This document shows positions 55,857 to 64,000 of a DNA stretch of 64,000 bases, piece after piece; positions within the stretch are counted from its first letter, which is position 1; every line of letters begins with the position of its first letter. Where the stretch lies: NCBI GenBank assembly GCA_025331125.1, contig JAOALB010000050.1, positions 62,001 to 126,000 on the forward strand, given 5' to 3'. The notes under the pieces are model-generated. The model searched no databases and had not been told where the DNA came from. It was given only the letters and a program-made list of their open reading frames with translations. The position numbers were made by a program, and so were the translations under genes. Origin of the DNA: Mycogone perniciosa. Taxonomy: Eukaryota; Ascomycota; Sordariomycetes; Hypocreales; Hypocreaceae.

Positions 55857-57625
55857 ATGCCTACCGCTTCTCAGAGTGATGGCGCGAAGCGCAAACGGGC
55901 TTCCACAGGAGAGAAAGTTGCCAAGCGGCGGCGCTCATCAAACGATGAGGCTGAAGATCCAAACGCGAAGATCTTGCTCATGGAACAGGGAATTCTGGAG
56001 TCAAAGAAGAATTACAACGACATCACCATCCTTCTTAGCACTGCGAGCGGCTTCGAGAATGGAGAGCCAGAGTCGATGCTGGCAACTGTGGCTTTATGTC
56101 GCATCTTCGTGCGGTTACTAGCCCAAGGATCTCTCATCTCAAAGAAGAATTTGTCTGAGAAGGACTCGGTTGTTGTGGGCTGGCTGAAGGATCAATTTTC
56201 TCAGTTCAAATCATTACTACTGGAGATCTTGAAGGACGAGGAGCTTGCCGCAACAGGATTGACCCTTTGCATGAGAGTGCTCAAGGCCGAGGGCGAGCAC
56301 CTTTACGACAAGGAAGAATACACCTTCCCCCAAGCGTTTTTTGAGGGTATTATCACCGCCATCATCATGTCTGACAATGAGGATGTCAGGAAAGCGTTCC
56401 TCGAGGAGTATGTGGAGGAATACGATGACGTTCGGTATTTTACGTTCAAATCAGTCAAGTCAGCCTCTTTTATTCACACGAGGAAGACTGTTACTTACAC
56501 TCATGCAGGACCATCTTGGATCGACGAGGAAAGGGGGAAATTCCAGACGGACTTTTCGACAGAGTGTTTACTCTTTTATCCGCCCTGGATGGTGTCCCCA
56601 AATCCGCTGATGAGCTTGAAGACTTCTATGTTCCGCGCCCTCAAAAGAAATCCCACAATCTTCGATCAGTTATCCAACACAAGAGACAGGGTCAAGACGC
56701 CTGGCTAGCTATCATGGGCATAGTGGAGAGCAAAGATCACCGAAAACGCATCCTGAATGTGATTTCCACGACCATTGCGCCATGGTTCACAAAACCGGAG
56801 TTGCTATCAGACTTTCTCACAAGCTGTTACAATGCGGGCGGTTCGATGTCCTTGTTGGCTCTGTCTGGCGTTTTCTATCTCATTCAGGAGCGAAATTTGG
56901 ATTATCCATCTTTCTATCCGAAGCTCTATTCACTCGTTGATAGAGACATTCTCCATTCAAAACATCGCTCGCGTTTCTTCCGCCTCCTGGATACGTTCCT
57001 CGGCTCAACCCATCTTCCTGCCGCTCTGGTTGCCAGCTTTATCAAACGGCTTTCGCGACTGTCACTTAATGCGCCACCTAGCGCCATTGCGTTTGTCATT
57101 CCTTGGCTCTATAATCTCCTTAAGCGTCATCCTCTCTGCACCTTCATGATCCACCGTGATTCGCGAGATCCCGAGGTGAAACAACATATCCAGAACAATG
57201 GGGTTGAGGATCCATTCAACCCTGAGGAGACAGATCCCATGGACACAGGCGCAATCGACAGTTGCTTGTGGGAGGCTGTGCAGTTGCAGTCTCACTACCA
57301 CCCCAACGTTGCGACGATTGCCAAAATCATCTCTGAGCAATTTACCAAGCAATCATACAATATGGAAGATTTTCTCGACCATTCGTATGCTACTGTAAGT
57401 CCCGCGTTTATTCACTGTTAATTATGTTCTGTTTGCTAACTCTTCGAACCAAAGTTGTTGGAGGCCGAAATAGCAAAGGAAGTTAGGAAGGCTCCGGTCG
57501 TGGAATTTCACATCCCAAAGAAGATTTTCCTGCCTCAAGAGCTTCCAGCAACAAACCCGGATAGCCTGCTGGTGAAGCTATGGGATTTTGGGGGATCGTC
57601 CAGGGGTAGTGTCCAGGCTGCATGA
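55857..57625 (+). CDS. NOC4: Nucleolar complex protein Noc4 (40S ribosome assembly)
   Basis: Exons 55857–56458, 56509–57394 and 57455–57625 join in frame to 552 residues. The N-terminus is a basic nuclear signal (GAKRKRASTGEKVAKRRRSS). The CBF/Mak21 domain in the C-terminal half includes GSMSLLALSGVFYLIQERNL, then DYPSFYPKLYSLVDRDILHS and HLPAALVASFIKRLSRLSLN. The late part holds FNPEETDPMDTGAIDSCLWE and ESLYDHSYAT-like sequence (here FLDHSYAT). Noc4 forms a complex with Nop14 and is needed to mature and export the small ribosomal subunit. Reading straight through either intron gives a wrong, Ser/Thr-rich product. Confidence 0.94.
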
Positions 57626-58324
57626 AACCGCACATCTGGGTAAGCCAATCGACGACCAGCACGGCATCCAAGACATGGGTTCGTTGGCACAGGGTCGTGC
57701 AGGTTGGGAGCACAAATAGACAGACATATGTAATTAACGCGTATACAGCGCATGCTTGGGAAAAGTCACATGAATTTTATCACATTCTTATTCGACGCTA
57801 CGATGCAGAGAAATGGATTCGTGCATTTGTTGTTTCACATGACGACGGATTGCCACCCCCTTTATGTTCATAACGGCTCCGAAGGTAATTCACCAAGATC
57901 ACCGGCACAGGCCGTATCTATACCACAACCACAACAATGGAAATATGTATACGGAGTAATCCATAACAATAAGCCGCAGGTTTCCGCACGCGCAGCGGCT
58001 AGTATTAATTATTTATTGCTAGCAGTACGTTAATGGGATGCGCGCTAACGAGCCCCGCTCAGCTGCAAAGTACGAGCACAGGGCTGTCATTGATGACGGA
58101 ACTCTCTCTGAGTGGCTCTAGTAGATCCATTCATAGCATCTTGCTAACTTGGAAGCTGGCCCAGTTCACTGACATCACAGCACGGGCACCGTTTTCCCCT
58201 TAGCCCTTCACCTTCCAGAGTTATTTCCAGCCGTTTATAGGCATTGACTCGGCCTCCAGCCTCCGAATCTGAGCGAGACGGTGCTCTAGATGATGGTCTC
58301 CAGGTCCCAGATGGGCTGCTGAAG
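57626..58324. other. Intergenic stretch between NOC4 and the magnesium transporter gene
   Basis: No supported gene. One TACGGAGTA copy lies at 57950–57958. The right end is the promoter and leader of the next gene. Confidence 0.5.
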
Positions 58325-60931
58325 ATGTCCAGCAGCAATCGCTTCAACCCCCTTGGTGCCGCGTCGAACTCCCCAACCAAAACCTTGAGTTCCTCGTCAG
58401 CAGGTCAGGCGGCAAAATCCACCGATCCGCCCCAGAGACCCGCACCGAGGAAGCGGAAGGGTCACCGCGGCGGTAAGAAGAAGCGGTCGAGGAGAAAGAG
58501 CTTTGCCATCCTTCACGAGGACAGCCATGACGAGCTCGAAGAGTCCTCCCGCGAGGGCTTCTACCAGGTTGCGCAGGGCAACCTCAGTGGTACAAGTATC
58601 GATAGCGAGGCATTGCTGGACCATAGGTGAGCCTGCCCTCGTGCCAGACATATGCTTCCCGTTCGACATGTAACCGTTCTTTAGGGAGCAACAGCCTATG
58701 CGCATCAGACGCTCGTCCACCATCGTGGGACCTAGCTCGTTCCAAAACCCGTTCCCTTCCTTAGGGGCCAGCCGGCTTCGGTCGATGCAATCAGCGAATA
58801 ACGGCGATGCCAGCCCCTCCAGTCGATGGGACGAGTCAGCTCCGTTGCTGTCGGAATCGATCAGACGCCCTGCGTCCCAGACCGGCGTATCCAACTACGG
58901 AACAGGCGACGCCAGAGGAAGTCGACCACGAAGCCAGAGAACAACATCTAGCACGTCGACTTCGAGAGCGAGGCTAGCGGCCGCGTTTGGTTCAAGGGAC
59001 AGATACGATGTTAACCATCCACCGTCTGTCCCTGGCTCTCCGACTTTTGGTCCAGTGGACCGAATAGACATGAACTTTGGCGATGTCATGATGAGAGATG
59101 AGCTTGCCATGAGCGACGATGAGGCTCTGTCAGATGCTGGGGGGGCTGTTCGGGACCACCGGTCGGAACGATTGACACCCAACGCCGCTGGTGACGTCTG
59201 CTTTCCTGGTCCTGGGATGTCCGAACTTGGCGATGACGAGGCGCCTTCCCGATATGAGGATACACATCAGTACAGAGCGCGTCGACACAGGGGCAGGTGG
59301 CCCGACCTATCGGTACTGGAGGATTGGATGCGCTTCGAGAAGGAAGATCGAAGGGACGAACGTCGGGTGAAGAAAATCACTGAGCCGAAGCTTATCAACG
59401 GTAGATTACGGCCAGTACGAAAGGGCTGGTATGAAACATACGAAGAGGCTCCATACAGATTTACATATTTCAACGAGGAATTCCAGAGCACCATTCACAG
59501 TCAGACCATCTCGGAGCTTGTCCAGCAGGGTAGCGACTTTCGGGAACTGTTCATACCCGAACCACGCATACTCTCGGACGATGAGAGCGATACGGACGAA
59601 GAAATCTTGTCCAAGTTTTCCAAGACTCGTCATTCAATGGGAGGGGAGATAGATACGAAGCTACCAAGCCGCCAACCCTCCATGTCAGATCCCCGACGGG
59701 AGGGCGTGATTTCGCCTCCACCAAAAGATGTGACATCAACGAGCTCGAGATCCGCTTCTCTCCGCGATGCAGCAAGCGGGACCAAGTCTCCAGAGGATAC
59801 CATTCCCACAATTACACAGCCAACAGTGCCAAAAATAGAAGAAAAACCGATTCGATATGGAGACAGGCCAGTCTGGTGGCTGGATGTGCTCTGCCCTACT
59901 GAAGATGAGATGAAGGTTTTATCAAAGGCCTTTGGGATTCATCCTCTGACAGCAGAAGATATCATGCTCCAAGAAGCTCGCGAAAAGGTTGAGCTCTTCC
60001 GCCATTACTACTTCGTTAACTACCGCACATTCGACCAGGATATCAATAGTGAGAACTTCCTAGAGCCTGTGAACATGTATGTCGTCGTCTTCCGAGAGGG
60101 TGTGCTCAGCTTTCACTTCTCTATGACGCCGCATCCCGCCAACGTCCGTCGCCGGATACGACAGCTGAGAGACTATTTGATCCTCTCCTCGGATTGGATT
60201 TCTTACGCTATTATTGACGACATTACTGACGTCTTTCAACCCTTAATTCAGAACATTGAGGATGAAGTTGACGAGATTGATGATGCTATTCTGCGCCTTC
60301 ATTCGTCGGCAGATAAGCGCTTGCAAAACGAAGAAGGCAGATCCTCGAAATATGACGATACTACGACAATAACAGATCCGAGTAGCGATATGCTTCGGCG
60401 TGTTGGAGACTGCAGAAAACGAGTCATGAGCCTATACAGACTGCTGGGGAACAAGGCAGATGTTATCAAGGGCTTCGCCAAGCGGTGTAATGAACGCTGG
60501 GAAGTCGCCCCAAGATCGGAAATTGGCCTTTATCTAGGTGATATTCAGGATCATATTGTGACCATGACCTCGAATCTGAGTCACTACGAGAAGTAAGGAA
60601 CACCTTTAGCGCGCTCTTTTTCGTCAAAATACTCTGTGCTAACAGGCTTTACAGGATACTGGCACGATCTCATGGCAACTACCTTGCTCAGATTAACATC
60701 CGCATGAACGAGCGACAGGAACAAACCGCTGATGTTCTCGGCCGGCTTACCGTTCTGGGCACCATCGTCTTACCCATGAACATCATCACCGGCCTGTGGG
60801 GCATGAACGTCTGGGTCCCGGGTCAGGAATATGAGGGAGATTTAAGTTGGTTTATAGCCATCACAGCAGGCCTTATTCTCTTTGGCCTGGCGTGTTATTG
60901 GACTGCGAAGCGGGTGTATGGTATTGTCTAG
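58325..60931 (+). CDS. CorA-type magnesium transporter, Alr1/Mnr2 group
   Basis: Exons 58325–58626, 58685–60592 and 60655–60931 join in frame to 828 residues. The first 350 or so residues are a polar, Ser/Arg-rich cytosolic region with a strongly basic block (RPAPRKRKGHRGGKKKRSRR). The CorA core follows: VWWLDVLCPTEDEMKVLSKA, HPLTAEDIMLQEAREKVELF and a long acidic helix (IQNIEDEVDEIDDAILRLHS). The two C-terminal membrane spans flank the family's GMN motif, in IITGLWGMNVWVPG, encoded in exon 3. Fungal members move Mg2+ across the plasma membrane (Alr1) or release it from the vacuole (Mnr2). The long N-terminus leans to the Mnr2 side, but I cannot decide. An in-frame ATG at 58244 is the alternative start. 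Confidence 0.92.
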
Positions 60932-61751
60932 GACGGAAACTGAACGTATACCCTTCTGCTAGCTGACTTACCCGGGAGAGATTGTAGAAAGCTGGCATTT
61001 TTACCTTTTTAGTTTGGGAGTTACTGGGCTGTTTGGCTATTAGACTGGACAGCGATTTGTACGGCATTCGAGTACGACATAGGTTGACTAAACAGGTAGC
61101 GGATCTCATAACTACTGCATATTGAAGCATGGTGGCCATTTTGTCTGTTCATCGGACAGACTAGGCGTTGCACAGTGGCCCAATGAATAGCACACACAAA
61201 CCGGTGTTGCATATTAAATTGATGGCGTATTTGTATTACACCCATATAGGTTCTAATCCCGAGAGCCGTTTTCGCGCGTACCAGTGCGCTGTTTCAATAT
61301 TGGCCATCCTATCCATATGTCTGTACATTTAAGGGTATATCTGACACTTATCCTAGGTAGGCATCCCGCGTGGAATGAGGCCGATTCCATAGTATTCTCT
61401 GATCTGACAGAAAGCCGCTCATTCCGATCAGTGAAATGGCTAGCTTGCTACAGCCGAATTCCTTAGTATCCCGTCTCTTCTCATATTTCATAGCAGACCT
61501 ACCAGAATGAGCCTGTGACTATACAAGACGCACAGACAGGAAGGTTTCCTGCTGGGTACATGTAGTTGCCCGCCATTAGGACCGCAGATTTACATTTTGC
61601 TTCAAGGTGGTGCTTGGGCTAGCCCACGAGTTAGAATGCATTTGGAATTGGCCTGAATCACAAAATCGTCGCACCTGGTGTGTATTTGGCACAGTCGGCT
61701 CCGATCTCGGCTTCCTAGTTTGGCACCACATGAATGACACAGTTAGATATC
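60932..61751. other. Convergent intergenic stretch
   Basis: It lies between the 3' ends of the magnesium transporter and RNA15 genes. I see no gene or clear repeat. Confidence 0.5.
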
Positions 61752-62819
61752 CTAACGTCGCTGACCAGCGAAGGTAGCTCTGAGGGCCATGATCTGCTGT
61801 CTATCGGCCTCGGGAAGCATATCGATCTGAGCCTGGGGTAGTTCCATCACGGCACGCATCAAAGTGTCAGGGTCTTGTGCAACAGGGGCAGCGGGTGGGG
61901 CAGCAGCTGGTGCACCATAAACGGGATTGCTAGCCGCAGGAGGTGCGTAAGGCATTCCAGCGACAGGCGGCGTGTGGTTGGCCACAGGCACAGCGGGATA
62001 GCCAGGCATCGGCGCCTGGGCATAGCTAGCAGGCGCAGGTTGAGCCGCCGGGGGCGCCCCAGGGTCGACAACAGATTGGATTGCCTCAGGAGAAACCAGG
62101 CCCATCAAGAGAAGAGCCTGAAAGACGGCATATGCTAGTTGAGGTGCTTGCTGAAGAAGCTCTGTGGCTCGCTGGGGTTCTGATGCGGCCAAAGACTTCA
62201 TTTGACTCAGAATATCCAGTAGTTGAGGTGGTGGGAGGGTATTGAGTGTTCTTGAAATTGCATCCGTGCATGTCAGGCCAGGTGGGATCTCTTTCCCAGA
62301 AGGAAGTGGCGGAAGAGAGGTTGTTTGAGAGCTGTAGCCTGAGGCGCTGCCATTGGAGGCATTGGGATTATGGTTGGATGTCTGGTCGGGTCAGCTTAAG
62401 TCAAAGGACATGGTGACAATGCCGTAGCATACTTGATTGTCATCGTCGCTGCTTTTCTGCTCATTGGAAAAGTCAACCCGGAGCTTTCGACCCATGATTT
62501 CGTAGTCATTGAGGTTGCGAACCGCTGAAGAAGCCGAGTCTGTGGAGCACTGTCAGCTAGAGCACTCTGAGCCGCGGACAGGTTGTCGCACCAGTATCAG
62601 GGTAGTCTGCGAATCCAAACCCCTTCGGACGTCCAGTTTCCGAATCGTACACAAGGCGGAAGCGTTCGACTTTGCCGGCACTGCTGAAGATGTCGGCGAT
62701 CTGCTCTTCAGTGAGGCCTGGGTACTTGGTTAGCGATATACGTCTCCATAAATTATATGATACACACCGTATGGGATATTCCCCACGAAAACAACTCGAG
62801 AGGGAGGTCGTGTCGACAT
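61752..62819 (-). CDS. RNA15: mRNA 3'-end processing factor Rna15 / CstF-64
   Basis: Four exons (62819–62768, 62717–62592, 62539–62433, 62381–61752) join in frame to 304 residues. The N-terminal RRM has RNP2 in VVFVGNIPYG and RNP1 in GRPKGFGFADY. The hinge region follows (ISRTLNTLPPPQLLDILSQM, then LLQQAPQLAYAVFQALLLMG), the segment that binds Rna14/CstF-77. A Pro/Ala-rich linker leads to a C-terminal CstF-type helical domain (LPQAQIDMLPEADRQQIMAL). The protein recognises U- or GU-rich RNA downstream or upstream of cleavage sites and acts in the nucleus. All three introns cut the RRM-coding part. Confidence 0.95.
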
Positions 62820-63500
62820 GTTGATGGTGGGAGGATTGGGCAAGGCCAATCGCGAAGCTGGTGGGGACGATGGATCGAGGGTGAAGGGATATCGCAAGTC
62901 TGAATGGTATATCTGCGCGGTATTATCTGACGCGCAAATCAGAACGGTACAGATACCACCACAGAGACAACTGAGTACGATTATGGGGGGCGCTGCGCTG
63001 ATGAAAATACACGCAATACCCAAGCAGCGAGGACTGCGATGTTGTTTGAAAGCTCCAAGTTTTCCCAAAATGCAGCTTGCCAAAGGTACCTAGTACAGAC
63101 AGAGTACGGAGCACCTCTCTGACCGAGAAGAGGAATAGTTCCGCGCGCTCTATGTCCGGGGATTTGCCGACAAACCGCCCTGCAGCTGCAAGTTTCATGT
63201 AAGGTGGCTTGCCAGTACACTGTAGACGGTTTAGTTCAATTGAAGGCGGCAAGTCTAGACTGTAATAAGAATAGCCAGCTTCAGGTGTATTTGCGAGGTG
63301 GCCTCAATTCATTGATCTCTCGTATCAGACGCCTTGCGCAACCCACCAGCTCCCATGCGATTTTGCTCCTCAGTGCAATTGAGGGTTTCTTTTCTTTCGC
63401 TCATCTTTTGCGGTTTCTTCTCGGTATCTGCGCTGCGTCATTGATTGTTCTTTCGGTGGGGACTGAGTTTGGCTGTTGGCTTTGAGCCCACCAGTTCGCA
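62820..63500. promoter_or_regulatory. Divergent promoter, RNA15 / ERV46
   Basis: The 681-bp spacer separates outward-pointing genes. Frames crossing it have no domain. A pyrimidine-rich run at about 63386–63420 lies upstream of ERV46. Confidence 0.5.
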
Positions 63501-64000
63501 ATGCCTGCCAAGTCGAGATTCACGAGGCTCGATGCCTTCACGAAGACGGTGGATGAAGCGCGTATCCGGACCACGAGTGGTGGAATCGTGACAATTGTGT
63601 CATTGCTGGTGGTGCTATGCCTCTCGTGGGGAGAATGGAGAGAGTACCGGCGCATCGTGGTGCATCCCGAGCTGGTCGTGGATAAGGGCAGAGGTATGCG
63701 AAATTGCTCTGTTCTGTTATTGTTTGCGCGCAGAACGATGGCTGATCCATGATTACAGGAGAACGAATGGATATCCACCTGAACATCACATTCCCCAAAA
63801 TGCCCTGTGAGCTTCTAACTCTTGACGTGATGGACGTATCTGGCGAGCAACAGCACGGAGTCGCCCACGGAATTGCCAAGATTCGCCTTTCTCCTCAGTC
63901 GAAGGGCAGCCATGCCATCGAGAGCAACTATCTGCCGCGGCTTCATGAACCAGCCGAACATCTCGATCCCAATTACTGTGGTGCCTGCTATGGTGCTCCC
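63501..64000 (+). CDS. ERV46: ER–Golgi vesicle protein Erv46 / ERGIC-3, 5' part (cut by window end)
   Basis: Exons 63501–63693 and 63759 to the window end join in frame. The N-terminus MPAKSRFTRLDAFTKTVDEA is the family start, followed by the first membrane span (IVTIVSLLVVLCLSW). The lumenal domain begins MDIHLNITFPKMPCELLTLD, then DVMDVSGEQQH. The visible part ends at the conserved CGACYGA. Erv46 pairs with Erv41 and cycles between ER and Golgi as a retrieval receptor. The second membrane span and the sorting tail lie beyond the window. Confidence 0.94.

Overview
This is a window of a filamentous ascomycete nuclear genome. The evidence is eukaryotic gene structure with short GT–AG introns, an intron-bearing tRNA-Lys, a HET-domain gene, a CENP-H/Mcm16 kinetochore gene, a fungal Zn2Cys6 regulator and fungal-type nuo-49, ATP4, NOC4 and RNA15. 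Protein style and intron size suggest Sordariomycetes, possibly Hypocreales; that placement is inference. I find 22 protein genes (two cut by the window ends) and one tRNA. Most exon joins below were worked out by hand from splice sites and reading frame. Layout: positions 1–10.7 kb hold a truncated HET-domain gene (-), a many-exon conserved fungal gene of unknown function (-), the HMG-box gene NHP6 (-), a 4.5 kb repeat-rich stretch without a clear gene, and a CENP-H gene (-). From 11.2 to 22.1 kb lie ATG11 (+), an F-box-like gene (+), a Ubp16-type deubiquitinase (+) and a GT31-like glycosyltransferase (+). A 3.4 kb gene-free stretch with satellite-like repeats follows. From 25.4 to 36.2 kb are a Zn2Cys6 transcription factor (+), a membrane-anchored multicopper oxidase (-), a secreted acid phosphatase (+), a CCC1/VIT1-family transporter (+) and tRNA-Lys(CTT) (-). 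Positions 36.5–47 kb form an AT-rich, gene-poor island. It holds a secreted orphan protein, a Cys-rich orphan protein, a MITE-like inverted-repeat element, a decayed non-LTR retrotransposon RNase H region and a small secreted protein with eight cysteines. From 47.2 kb to the end is a dense housekeeping block: nuo-49 (complex I), COQ6, an Src1/Heh1 inner-nuclear-membrane gene, ATP4 (F1Fo ATP synthase), NOC4, an Alr1/Mnr2 magnesium transporter, RNA15/CstF64 and the start of ERV46. Three things deserve most attention. First, the 9-mer TACTCCGTA/TACGGAGTA occurs at least 25 times where about 0.5 is expected, always outside annotated exons. It also bounds a 175-bp MITE-like element with 41-bp internal arms. 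Second, the Src1/Heh1 gene has two acceptors 20 nt apart, and the frame differs between them: one gives the two-membrane-span protein with the MSC domain, the other a shorter one-span protein. Third, the 36.5–47 kb island carries secreted orphan proteins next to transposon debris. I found no prokaryote-like system, CRISPR array or secondary-metabolite core enzyme.
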